A DNA stretch of 64,000 bases, from contig NZ_LKKK01000002.1 in NCBI RefSeq assembly GCF_001446935.1, positions 124,001-188,000 of the forward strand. The letters are read 5' to 3'. Both the position numbers and the translations under genes were made by a program. This document shows positions 27,134 to 35,336 of this stretch, one piece after another. The first letter of the stretch is position 1; the number at the start of each line of letters is the position of its first letter. The notes beneath the pieces were generated by a model. The model did no database searches and had not been told where the DNA came from. It worked only from the letters and a program-made list of their open reading frames with translations. The stretch is from Pseudomonas sp. TTU2014-080ASC (lineage in GTDB: Bacteria > Pseudomonadota > Gammaproteobacteria > Pseudomonadales > Pseudomonadaceae).

Positions 27134-28477
27134 CTAACGCTTGTTCAGCTTTGACGCCAAGTCTGATGGAGCAATATAGATGATCGCTCTTCCATCCTTC
27201 GAACAGAAGAATAGCTTTTGCTCAACCAGCTTTGTCAGGTGCCCCCTAGCCGTGTTGTCAGAGATTGAGTACGAATTCGCAATCTCTTTTACCGTGAATA
27301 CCCGCCCTGGTTCTTTCACGGCCTTCTTGATCAAGTCCTTCTGAATAAAGGTCAGGGTACTGCCCCATGTGGTCCGTTCAAGCACCGCGGATATTTCCTC
27401 GAACTCCTTGGCTTTCTGGTTGAGGTAGCTTCCTAGCTCATTAAACGCCTTCTGGATCGTCTCCAGCTGGTGGTAGATGAAGTAGGTGAGGTCGTTGTCA
27501 TCTGTCTCGGTATAGAGATATGCCAGCCCGTAGTCCCTTGGCCGCTCCTTCAAAACCTTGCTGATGGAGAGGTACTTGAAGAGATTGTATTCGCTCTTGA
27601 GCATGTACCAGTAAAACAGCGCTCTAGCGGTCCTGCCGTTTCCATCCCTGAAAGGGTGCTCATAGCCGATCATAAAGTGGAGCGTGATTGCTTTGATCAC
27701 CGGGTGGATGAAAGTGCTTCCAGCCTCTCCGCTGTGGTCTTGGTTAGCGAAATCACACAGGGCCAGCAAGCGGTCATGCAGTAGATTGAAGTCTGGTGGC
27801 TGGTGAGCAATGTTGCCCCGGCCATCATCAATGAATATGTCATTCGCCTGCCTGAACTCACCGGGCACGACGCCGTTGCCAGTCGTGCCGCTAGTGGCGA
27901 TCCGATGGAATTCGAGAATCATGTCTACGCTCAGATTCTCTGAACAACACTGCTCTGCATGCTTGATCAGCAAGTAGTTGTTCAGAATCATCCGTTCGTC
28001 TTCATCGACCGGCTCCCGCTCATCCTCCAGCATTTTTTTGGCGACTTCACGGGTAGTCGAAGCCCCCTCTAGCTGAGCGCTGGTGATGGCTTCCTCCATG
28101 ATCAGCGAGGAAATCAGAAACCGATCTTGAATACTGTCACTGGCGGCGGTTCCACCAACTGCCCCAACCTTGCCCCCTGCGTTGGTTGTGATTTGGTAAA
28201 GCATTGCCTCCATAGAGGGGGGGGTGCAGTAGACAAACTGCTTCCCACGGACGTCAGACAAGCCAATGTCCTTGTACTGAGCCATCCGCTTGAACTTTAC
28301 GACCTTCCACAGGACGGTGGCTTTGGCACTCGGTACCCGCCACTTGAATAGATTCCAGTGTAAATAACGCCCTTTAGGGTCCGTTACCTCGCACTTCCCC
28401 AGGAGTGGTAGCGTGGCCTCAAAGTCCTTGGCGGGATTGAATGGGGGTGGACTCTCGACTGTAGGCTTGGCCATCAT
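27134..28477 (-). CDS. Fic-domain protein (class II, self-inhibited) with C-terminal winged helix
   Basis: Fic (filamentation induced by cAMP) protein of 447 aa, a family that mostly transfers AMP to target proteins. The catalytic motif is intact: EHPFRDGNGRTARALF (HPFx[D/E]GNGRxxR) near residue 275. The N-terminal helix carries the inhibitory motif in TSAQLEGAST ([S/T]xxxE[G/N]), marking an auto-inhibited class II enzyme. A flap-like region (PGEFRQANDIFI) precedes the active site. The C-terminal 70 residues are a winged helix (VKEIANSYSISDNTARGHLT), suggesting DNA binding or autoregulation. No separate antitoxin gene is present, as expected for class II. It lies in the tRNA island, so a defence or stress role is possible but unproven. 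Confidence 0.88.
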   Translation of the reverse strand: MMAKPTVESPPPFNPAKDFEATLPLLGKCEVTDPKGRYLHWNLFKWRVPSAKATVLWKVVKFKRMAQYKDIGLSDVRGKQFVYCTPPSMEAMLYQITTNAGGKVGAVGGTAASDSIQDRFLISSLIMEEAITSAQLEGASTTREVAKKMLEDEREPVDEDERMILNNYLLIKHAEQCCSENLSVDMILEFHRIATSGTTGNGVVPGEFRQANDIFIDDGRGNIAHQPPDFNLLHDRLLALCDFANQDHSGEAGSTFIHPVIKAITLHFMIGYEHPFRDGNGRTARALFYWYMLKSEYNLFKYLSISKVLKERPRDYGLAYLYTETDDNDLTYFIYHQLETIQKAFNELGSYLNQKAKEFEEISAVLERTTWGSTLTFIQKDLIKKAVKEPGRVFTVKEIANSYSISDNTARGHLTKLVEQKLFFCSKDGRAIIYIAPSDLASKLNKR

Positions 28478-28948
28478 GCGTCTCGATAGGTAGATCAGGG
28501 GATAGTCATGTGATTAAAGCACAAAACGCAAAAAATGAAATCTGCGTTTTAACCTTTTATCTTGCCTTTACGCGGCATGATTCTGAGGCGCGCTTTTTTG
28601 CAAACAACACATGAGACCCCATTTTTATTGGATGTAATCCAAATTATTTTAATTTTTCACTAGCTAGATTTCGATTTTTCGCTAAAATAATATATTGAGA
28701 TTTGAAAAGCATATCTAGGTTTTTTCTAGTGAGTACTCAATCCTAGCTTTGGTTGTTATATGCACCGTCGACGTCTCCCCCGAATTTCTTTTTTTGTGCC
28801 AAACCTCAGATGCATAATGTTTTCTTAATGCATCTCTCTTCCACGAGCCAGATTCGCTAACCACCAATAATGACGGTACTTAGCGATCATTTAGAGCTCA
28901 CCGCAACATCTGAAATACTTGTACCGCACAAGCCTCCGAAGGAGGGGG
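28478..28948. other. AT-rich island right end without a gene
   Basis: About 470 bases, markedly AT-rich (for example 28620-28700), with no convincing frame. It includes the Fic promoter region and ends at the attR repeat. I see no integrase or excisionase remnant. Confidence 0.5.
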
Positions 28949-29002
28949 CGTGGGTTCGAATCCCGCCGAGTGCGCCATTTATATAGCAGCCATAGCCGCT
29001 GA
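28949..29002. repeat. attR: duplicated tRNA-Arg 3' end
   Basis: Second copy of the 54-base repeat at 22141-22194 (30 bases identical, then two mismatches). To its left a few more tRNA-like bases (CCTCCGAAGG at 28933-28942) are kept before similarity fails. It cannot form a full tRNA. Immediately to the right is the hairpin that was probably the original tRNA terminator. Confidence 0.85.
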
Positions 29003-29013
29003 CAAATTCAAAC

Positions 29014-29040
29014 AAAGCCCGCCAAGTGCGGGCTTTGTTG
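29014..29040 (+). terminator. Probable original terminator of the tRNA-Arg gene, now displaced
   Basis: Nine base-pair stem (AAAGCCCGC / GCGGGCTTT) with loop CAAGT, then GTTGTTT on the plus strand. It follows attR by 11 bases, so before island insertion it would have stood about 45 bases after the tRNA. It may also act on the convergent SDR gene. Confidence 0.65.
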
Positions 29041-29117
29041 TTTCCAGACAGCACAAAGCACCGGACGCCCATAGCGTTTCCAGTGCTTTTCAGGGTGCAG
29101 CGTCAGGTTTCCGGCAA

Positions 29118-29843
29118 TCAGGCCTGCTGGCGTGTAGCGGCCAGAACGATCTCGCGGATGCAAACGTTTTGCGGCTGTCCATACGCGTAGCCAATGGCGT
29201 TGGCTACGTCTTCGGCGGTGAGCACGGTGCCGCCCATGCTTTGTTTCCACTCTTGGTAACCGGCTTTGATGGTTTCATCGGTGGTGTGGCTGAGCAGTTC
29301 GGTTTCTACCGCGCCCGGTGCGATGGTGATGACGCGCACGTTGTGTGGGGCCACTTCTTCACGCAGGTTTTCAGAGATGCCGTGCACAGCAAACTTGGTG
29401 CCGACGTAGGCCACGTGATTCGGGAAGGTTTTACGCCCGGCCACAGAGCTGATGTTGATGATGGTGCCGCGATTGCGTTGAGTCATTCCTTCCAGCACAG
29501 CATGGATGCCATTCAGCAGGCCTTTGACGTTGACATCGAGCATGCGCTCCCACTCGTCAGGGTCTTGCCCACTCATCTGGCTCAGCAGCATCACGCCCGC
29601 GTTATTGATGATGGCATCGGCCGGGCCGAATTGAGCTTCAGCGGCCTGTACAGCAGCCAGCATGGCTTTGCGATCCGTCACATCGACTTGCTTGCACAGG
29701 GTATTGGGCAGGCCCAGTTTTTCCAGACGTTCGATGCGACGGGCCAGCAGCAGCAATGGATGCCCTTGCTGGGCGAAGAGACGTGCTGTGGCTTCGCCAA
29801 TTCCCGAACTGGCGCCGGTGATAATAATCAGTGGTTTGCTCAT
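29118..29843 (-). CDS. Short-chain dehydrogenase/reductase, YdfG-like
   Basis: Classical SDR of 241 aa. It has the cofactor motif TGASSGIGEATARLF, the NNAG motif (IINNAGVM), the catalytic serine in IINISSVAGR and the YxxxK pair in VAYVGTKFAVHG. It resembles NADP+-dependent 3-hydroxy acid/serine dehydrogenases of the YdfG group. The start at 29843 has GGAGG upstream. It is divergent from a LysR gene starting 99 bases away, which probably regulates it. The substrate is unknown. Confidence 0.88.
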   Translation of the reverse strand: MSKPLIIITGASSGIGEATARLFAQQGHPLLLLARRIERLEKLGLPNTLCKQVDVTDRKAMLAAVQAAEAQFGPADAIINNAGVMLLSQMSGQDPDEWERMLDVNVKGLLNGIHAVLEGMTQRNRGTIINISSVAGRKTFPNHVAYVGTKFAVHGISENLREEVAPHNVRVITIAPGAVETELLSHTTDETIKAGYQEWKQSMGGTVLTAEDVANAIGYAYGQPQNVCIREIVLAATRQQA

Positions 29844-29942
29844 GGCTCCCTCCATCATTGATTTTTCAGATGGCAGGCAGTTTAGCCATGCTGGAATAGC
29901 TCATAAAATGATTAATTCCTCTACCAGGCATCGGCCAAACCT

Positions 29943-30758
29943 ATGGATATACGGCACCTGAAAGCGTTTATCGCGGTGTTTGAAGAGCGCAACATCACCA
30001 CCGCAGCGCAACGCCTGTTCGTCAGCCAGCCCACACTGTCGGTCACCATCAAACAACTGGAAGAGGCGCTCGGTGTCTCGCTGTTTAAGCGTGTTGCTCG
30101 CGGCGTTGAGCTCAGCGAGGAGGCGAGGGCACTGTACCCGCAAGCCTCTGCATTGGTGGGTGAGGCTGAGGCCTTGAAGCACCGATTCCGGCGTGGAGAA
30201 CAGCACCTGTCGCTGACGCTGGGGGTGGAGGCGGACATCAGCCCGCAACATGTCAGTGCCTTTCTGCAACTGGCGATAAACACTGTTCCCGATCTGCGTC
30301 TTAGTCTTCAGGATGGTTGCACTGGCGATGCCCGGCTGGCGGTCGAGGAGCAGCGCTGCGAAGACGAGTTGTTTCTACCCATTTGGGATGATCCGTTTGT
30401 TTGCGCCATTGCCGCCGGCACAGAGCCAGGACCAAACCCCAGCCTGTTCCCATGGATCATTTGCCCAGACCATCCGTCCCACCAACGCCTGATGCCGCTG
30501 TATGGCCATGCCATTACGCAGGCGGCACAAAGCAGCTCCCTGCACTTGTCATTAACCATGGTGGCGGCAGGGATTGGCGTCGCTGCGTTGCCGCTGTCGT
30601 TGGTTGAAACAGCAGCAGGTGTCACCACTCACCCGCTGAGCAACCCACTGCCAAGCCGACGCGTGGGCCTGTGTTTCAGCAGTAAAGCACTGGAGCACCC
30701 GGCTTTGCGTTTACTGCACAGTGCGCTGCGGGATCAGGCTTGCGTACCGGGGATGTGA
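29943..30758 (+). CDS. LysR-family transcriptional regulator, short form
   Basis: LysR regulator of 271 aa, somewhat shorter than the usual 300. The N-terminal winged helix is clear (MDIRHLKAFIAVFEERNITT, then FVSQPTLSVTIKQLEEALG). The effector domain reaches SSLHLSLTMVAAGIGVAALP and seems slightly trimmed. It is transcribed divergently from the SDR gene, a typical regulator-target pair. Confidence 0.87.
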   Translation: MDIRHLKAFIAVFEERNITTAAQRLFVSQPTLSVTIKQLEEALGVSLFKRVARGVELSEEARALYPQASALVGEAEALKHRFRRGEQHLSLTLGVEADISPQHVSAFLQLAINTVPDLRLSLQDGCTGDARLAVEEQRCEDELFLPIWDDPFVCAIAAGTEPGPNPSLFPWIICPDHPSHQRLMPLYGHAITQAAQSSSLHLSLTMVAAGIGVAALPLSLVETAAGVTTHPLSNPLPSRRVGLCFSSKALEHPALRLLHSALRDQACVPGM

Positions 30759-30763
30759 AAGGT

Positions 30764-31186
30764 TCAGGCAGGTTGAGCCCACTGCGGGTTCCAAACCACT
30801 TCCCAGATGTGCCCGTCGGGGTCCTGAAAGTAGCCGGAGTAACCACCCCAGAAGGTGTCGTGAGCCGGTTTGAGAATCGTTGCTCCCGCCGCAGCGGCCT
30901 GCGCCATCACCTGATCCACCTCTGCTGCTGAGCCAACATTATGGCCAATGGTCATGTTTGTGGGAGCCACCGCACTGACAGGCAGGCCGGTGTCATGAGC
31001 AATGCTTGTGCGTGGCCACAATGCCAAACGCAAACCGGGTTGCAGTTGAATAAACACCACTGCGCCGTATTCAAATTGCTCACCGACAATGCCGTCAGTG
31101 GCCAGGCCTAATCCGTTGCGATAGAAGTTCAGCGCCTTTTCCAAGTCATCAACGCCCAGCGTCAGGACAGTAATACGAGCGTCCAT
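30764..31186 (-). CDS. VOC-family (glyoxalase/bleomycin resistance-like) protein
   Basis: Small protein of 140 aa with two paired beta-alpha-beta-beta-beta modules (ITVLTLGVDDLEKALNFYRN, then YFQDPDGHIWEVVWNP). The glutamate in IWEVVW is a typical VOC metal ligand. Members include glyoxalases, dioxygenases and resistance proteins; the role here is open. The gene ends five bases from the convergent LysR stop and starts 13 bases after the AraC gene stop, so it may be co-transcribed with the AraC gene. Confidence 0.82.
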   Translation of the reverse strand: MDARITVLTLGVDDLEKALNFYRNGLGLATDGIVGEQFEYGAVVFIQLQPGLRLALWPRTSIAHDTGLPVSAVAPTNMTIGHNVGSAAEVDQVMAQAAAAGATILKPAHDTFWGGYSGYFQDPDGHIWEVVWNPQWAQPA

Positions 31187-31199
31187 TTCAACTCCTTAC

Positions 31200-32219
31200 T
31201 CAGTCATTGGTGGACGGCTGCAAACGGCTACGAAACTGCCCCGGGCTTTCGCCGGTCCAGCGACGGAAGATACGGTGAAAAGCGCTTGGTTCCTGAAAAC
31301 CAGCTTGAATGGCGATATCGGAAATGCTGATGTTGCTGTCACGCAGCAGCGTGAACACGATGGCGCGGCGAACTTCGTGTTTGATCTCTTGGTAAGTAAA
31401 GCCGTCCTTGGCCAAATACCTTCTGAGCACCTGTTCACTGAGTGCGAAACTGTGAGCCAGTTCCTTGAGAGTCGGCCACTCTGAACTGTTCTGACTACGC
31501 AGCCGACGAAATACCTTTGAAGCGGTACTGGCGTCATTGCGAAAGCGCACCACCAGCCATTGCGGGCAACTGCGCAGGAAGGTGCGCAAGGTTGTCTGAT
31601 CCTGAATAACCGGCAGTTTCAGGTAGCTGGAATCGAAGGCGATCTCAGTACGTTCGCAGTCATACTCCACCAGCGGGCCCCATTGCCAGGGTGATGTCTC
31701 GGACGTAGGTGCCGCCGTGCTGAAACGTGAACGGTTAAGCGGAATACGCCGGCCGATCAGCCAGCACATCAGCCCGATGACGATGCTCAGATAGATCTCT
31801 TCCGCTGCGCCTTTAAGCGCCGGTTTCTGCATGGACGTTTCCAGGCAGATAACAGCCTGGCCATTGCGCTGCTCAAGGCTGGCGCGAATATCGCGGATAA
31901 AGAAACTCAGGTATTTGAAGCACTGTTCAAAAGCTTTGCCCAAGGTGCGCTCGTGAATCAGCGCACGGCAGATCAGCGCAAAACTGCCGGAAGGCAGCCC
32001 GTGAGAATCGAAACCAAAGAACTCATCGCGGAGTTCTTCATCCATCGCCAACCAGAAGCGGGTGACGGCAGCTGCCGACAGACGGGCGTTATCCAGCGCC
32101 AGCTCGGCAGGATCAATACCGGACTTCTGCAAGACCGCAGCAACCCGCTCCGGGGCATCCTGAATACCGTGAAGGGCCGCCTTTACCAGATAGGCTGCGA
32201 CTGAATCCTGATCGCGCAT
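31200..32219 (-). CDS. AraC-family transcriptional regulator (OruR-like)
   Basis: Regulator of 339 aa with an N-terminal Arabinose_bd-type ligand domain and a C-terminal AraC double helix-turn-helix (LKELAHSFALSEQVLRRYLA, then ISDIAIQAGFQEPSAFHRIF). This size and architecture match Pseudomonas regulators such as OruR/ArgR-like proteins and virulence-type AraC proteins. The ATG at 32219 is preferred to an in-frame TTG seven codons earlier. The inducing ligand is unknown. Confidence 0.85.
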   Translation of the reverse strand: MRDQDSVAAYLVKAALHGIQDAPERVAAVLQKSGIDPAELALDNARLSAAAVTRFWLAMDEELRDEFFGFDSHGLPSGSFALICRALIHERTLGKAFEQCFKYLSFFIRDIRASLEQRNGQAVICLETSMQKPALKGAAEEIYLSIVIGLMCWLIGRRIPLNRSRFSTAAPTSETSPWQWGPLVEYDCERTEIAFDSSYLKLPVIQDQTTLRTFLRSCPQWLVVRFRNDASTASKVFRRLRSQNSSEWPTLKELAHSFALSEQVLRRYLAKDGFTYQEIKHEVRRAIVFTLLRDSNISISDIAIQAGFQEPSAFHRIFRRWTGESPGQFRSRLQPSTND

Positions 32220-32398
32220 GATCTTTTTACCCTTAACCAACTAGACCGGATGAAGCATGCGCAACATGCCGTCATGGCAAAAACTATACGTACATTGCGA
32301 AGGGTTTGGGCATAGCCACCGCCCTTGGCACCTCCCTAGACTTTCCACCCATGCGCAGTCTGCTTCCGGGCAAACCGTTAAAAATAAAAAGAATGACC

Positions 32399-33037
32399 AT
32401 GACTGAAAAAATGCATTCCCGATTTGAGCACAACCGTGAGATTGCCTTACAGCTATTTGCCAACCAGGGATTCGCCCAGGTCAGCTTGCGCAAACTGGCA
32501 ACCCACATGGGAATGTCTACAGCGGCGTTGTACAGCCACTGTAGCAGTAAAGAGGAATTGCTATTCGATGCTCTGGAAGAGCATTACGAAAATATTCTGA
32601 CCATTGTCAACCGGGGAGTACGCAACAGCGCCCCACTACAACAACGCCTGCTGCAGATCACTCAGGCGATCGCAGAACAGTATCAACGCGCGCCGTGGTA
32701 CTTCCAACTGGCCAACCGTGAACGGCATTGCCTTAAGACGGCTCATCGCCAACAGATCGAGCAGCTGCGGCAACTGATCAGCCTGCAATTGCAACAGCTG
32801 TGTGCGAACCCGATGAATAAACCAGCCCGCTGTACACATGCCATTGGCCAAGTCGCCCTGAACTTGCTGGAACAACTACCGGTCTGGGTGGATGAAACCA
32901 GCGTGAGTGCTGACAGGCAGCAACAACTGATCAAAGCCCTAATTCAGGGGTTCTTCACTCAGCTCCCAGAACTGCATGAAGAACCCGCTATACCCGAGGA
33001 ACCACACTATGCCGAGTTACAACGCCGATCTGCGTGA
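32399..33037 (+). CDS. TetR-family transcriptional regulator
   Basis: TetR-type repressor of about 212 aa. The N-terminal HTH covers residues 10-55 (REIALQLFANQGFAQVSLRK, then MGMSTAALYSHCSSKEELLF). The alpha-helical C-terminal half is rich in Gln/Leu and would hold the ligand pocket. The start could also be the ATG at 32393, two codons earlier. Its 3' end overlaps the start of the acyl-CoA dehydrogenase gene by 29 bases, so the two are co-transcribed and probably co-regulated by an acyl-CoA or fatty acid signal. Confidence 0.85.
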   Translation: MTEKMHSRFEHNREIALQLFANQGFAQVSLRKLATHMGMSTAALYSHCSSKEELLFDALEEHYENILTIVNRGVRNSAPLQQRLLQITQAIAEQYQRAPWYFQLANRERHCLKTAHRQQIEQLRQLISLQLQQLCANPMNKPARCTHAIGQVALNLLEQLPVWVDETSVSADRQQQLIKALIQGFFTQLPELHEEPAIPEEPHYAELQRRSA

Positions 33038-34781
33038 AGCACGCTTTATTCTTCATGATGTTTTTGATGCAGCCAGCGTGTGGGCGCGACTGCCGGAGCT
33101 GGCTGAACGTATTGATGCCGATACCGCCAACGCAATTCTCGAAGAAGCAGCCAAAGTCACCGGCAGCCTGATCGCCCCGCTGAACCGCAGCGGCGATGAA
33201 GAAGGCGCACAGTGGATTAACGGCGAAGTACGCACGCCGGCAGGCTTCAAAGAAGCCTATGCCACCTACATTGAAGGCGGCTGGGTCGGCCTGGCAGGCA
33301 ACCCGAATTACGGCGGTATGGGCATGCCAAAGATGCTTGCCGTTGCCTTTGAAGAAATGCTGTATGCCGCAGGTTCCAGCTTTGCCCTGTACTCGGCGCT
33401 AAGCTCCGGCGCCTGCCTGGCCATTGATGCCCACGCCAGTGAAGAGCTGAAAAACTGCTACCTGCCACCCATGTACGAAGGACGCTGGGCCGGTTCCATG
33501 TGCCTGACCGAGCCCCACGCGGGCACTGACCTGGGCATTATCCGCACCAAGGCTGAGCCGCAGGCTGACGGTTCCTACGCCATCAGCGGCACCAAGATTT
33601 TCATCACCGGCGGCGAGCAGGATCTGACCGAAAACATCATCCATCTGGTGCTGGCCAAGCTGCCGGATGCACCGGCTGGGCCAAAGGGTATTTCCCTGTT
33701 CCTGGTACCGAAGGTGATGGTCAATGCTGACGGTTCGCTGGGCGCGAAAAACGCCGTGTCCTGTGGCTCCATCGAACACAAAATGGGCATCAAAGCCTCC
33801 GCCACCTGCGTGATGAACTTTGACGGTGCCACTGGCTACCTGATCGGCGAGGTCAACAAAGGCCTGGCCGCCATGTTCACCATGATGAACTACGAGCGTC
33901 TGTCCATTGGCATTCAAGGCATTGGTTGCGCCGAAGCGTCGTATCAGGCGGCACGTGACTACGCCCGCGAGCGCCTGCAAAGCCGTGCCGCTACCGGCCC
34001 AGTGGCGAAAGAGAAGGCAGCAGACCCGATCATCGTCCACGCCGATGTGCGCCGCATGCTGCTGACCATGAAGGGCATGACGGAAGGCGGCCGCGCGTTT
34101 GCCTGTTACGTCGGCCAACAGCTCGATCTGGCCAAATACAGCGTCGATCCTGCAGAGAAAAAGCAGGCAGAAGCGCTAGTTGCCCTGCTGACGCCAGTGG
34201 CCAAAGCGTTCTTTACCGACAGCGGTTTTGAAAGCTGCGTACATGGCCAGCAGGTATTCGGCGGCCACGGTTACATCCGCGAATGGGGCCAGGAGCAACT
34301 GGTGCGTGATGTGCGCATTGCGCAGATCTACGAAGGCACCAACGGCATTCAGGCACTGGACCTGCTCGGCCGTAAAGTCGTGGCCAATGGTGGCGAAGCA
34401 CTGCGCCTGTTCACCAACGAAGCCCGCTCATTCGCTGCTGAAAACAGCACACCGTACAACGCTGCGCTGCTGGATGCGCTGAATCGTCTGGAGTCGGTGA
34501 GTGAGTGGCTGCTGAACGAAGCCAAGGCTGATCCAAATGCTGTCGGCGCAGCTTCGGTGGAATACCTGCACCTGTTCGGCTACACCGCGTATGCGTATAT
34601 GTGGGTGCGTATGGCTGCCAGTGCAGAGCGTCTGCGGGCTGACGACGAGGTGTTCTACGCAGGCAAACTGGCCACTGCGCAGTTCTTCTTTGCCCGCCTG
34701 TTGCCACGTAGCTTGAGTCTGGAAGCCAGCATCCGTGCCGGCAGTGACGCGCTGTATCAACTGGAGGCGGAGCAGTTCTGA
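33009..34781 (+). CDS. Acyl-CoA dehydrogenase, large form with extra C-terminal domain
   Basis: FAD-dependent acyl-CoA dehydrogenase of 590 aa. The N-terminal, middle and C-terminal ACAD domains are present (MCLTEPHAGTDLGIIRTKAE binds FAD/substrate; KMGIKASATCVMNFDGATGY), followed by a C-terminal extension typical of the long-chain and FadE-like group. The catalytic glutamate is in QIYEGTNGIQALDLLGRK. The start at 33009 follows GAGGA. It carries out the first oxidation of a fatty acyl-CoA; chain length cannot be told. It is coupled to the upstream TetR gene. Confidence 0.92.
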   Translation: MPSYNADLREARFILHDVFDAASVWARLPELAERIDADTANAILEEAAKVTGSLIAPLNRSGDEEGAQWINGEVRTPAGFKEAYATYIEGGWVGLAGNPNYGGMGMPKMLAVAFEEMLYAAGSSFALYSALSSGACLAIDAHASEELKNCYLPPMYEGRWAGSMCLTEPHAGTDLGIIRTKAEPQADGSYAISGTKIFITGGEQDLTENIIHLVLAKLPDAPAGPKGISLFLVPKVMVNADGSLGAKNAVSCGSIEHKMGIKASATCVMNFDGATGYLIGEVNKGLAAMFTMMNYERLSIGIQGIGCAEASYQAARDYARERLQSRAATGPVAKEKAADPIIVHADVRRMLLTMKGMTEGGRAFACYVGQQLDLAKYSVDPAEKKQAEALVALLTPVAKAFFTDSGFESCVHGQQVFGGHGYIREWGQEQLVRDVRIAQIYEGTNGIQALDLLGRKVVANGGEALRLFTNEARSFAAENSTPYNAALLDALNRLESVSEWLLNEAKADPNAVGAASVEYLHLFGYTAYAYMWVRMAASAERLRADDEVFYAGKLATAQFFFARLLPRSLSLEASIRAGSDALYQLEAEQF

Positions 34782-34791
34782 TGATCGCTGC

Positions 34792-34876
34792 GGTGGATAA
34801 GCACAGCCTTATCCACCCTACGCTTGACCCCTGCTCACCTGCCGTCGCGTAGGGTGGATGGTCGAAGCCATCCACC
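34792..34876. repeat. Interspersed palindromic element (GTAGGGTGG type), copy 1
   Basis: Nested inverted repeats: inner arms ATCCACCCTACGC (34811-34823) and GCGTAGGGTGGAT (34847-34859), perfect over 13 bases; outer arms GGTGGAT (34792-34798) and ATCCACC (34870-34876). It lies between the convergent acyl-CoA dehydrogenase and RidA genes. The same architecture occurs at 60633-60719. Confidence 0.7.
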
Positions 34877-34946
34877 AGCGGATACCACGCTGCCTACAGA
34901 ATCTGGCGCCTATAGACGCGGTTTTAGCTGCGCATCGCATTCGTGC

Positions 34947-35336
34947 TTAACGTGGCCGGGCGGCGATCGCTTCTATTTCAAACATCAGCTCAGGCAGGGC
35001 CAAGGCGCTGACCTGAACGATGGAGTCAGCCGGATAGGGCGGGCTAAAGTAACGCTTGCGCAATTCCACCACATCCGGGAAGTAGGCCATATCGGTAACG
35101 AAGATGGTGACTTTGAGCACCTGATCCAGACTCGACCCACCGGTTTCCAGTACCCGTTTCAGGTTCTCGAAGGCACATTCGGCCTGGGCCATAAAGTTAC
35201 CCACACCGACTATCTCGCCCTGCGGGTTCATGGCCGCCTGACCGGAGACAAACAGCAAATCCCCAAAGGCAATCCCCGGCGACAGGGCGAACGGTTCAAA
35301 TGGGTCTGGCAGGGGTTGTACGAGTTGCTTGGTCAT
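34947..35336 (-). CDS. RidA/YjgF-family protein (enamine/imine deaminase)
   Basis: Small trimeric-fold protein of 129 aa (FGDLLFVSGQAAMNPQGEIV, then VLKVTIFVTDMAYFPDVVEL). The canonical arginine is probably not in the usual RVxV context; the region near the C-terminus reads DSIVQVSALALPELMFEIEA, so Arg105 of RidA appears replaced by Gln and deaminase activity is uncertain. Its ATG overlaps the stop of the sigma-54 activator gene (ATGA), so it is translated from the same message as the last gene of the 14-gene cluster. RutC, a relative, acts on ring-opened products in pyrimidine breakdown. Confidence 0.82.
   Translation of the reverse strand: MTKQLVQPLPDPFEPFALSPGIAFGDLLFVSGQAAMNPQGEIVGVGNFMAQAECAFENLKRVLETGGSSLDQVLKVTIFVTDMAYFPDVVELRKRYFSPPYPADSIVQVSALALPELMFEIEAIAARPR

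Noticed and set aside
27130..27160. Integron attC-like core (CCTAACGCTTG) at the end of the Fic gene
   Set aside because: The second similar core (CCCAACAAACGGCTTG near 27043) has the same orientation rather than the inverted one, so no attC fold is possible; no integron integrase is present.
28930..28977. Second functional tRNA gene at the right island end
   Set aside because: Only the anticodon-loop region and 3' half remain; the acceptor 5' strand and D arm are missing, so it is an att remnant.
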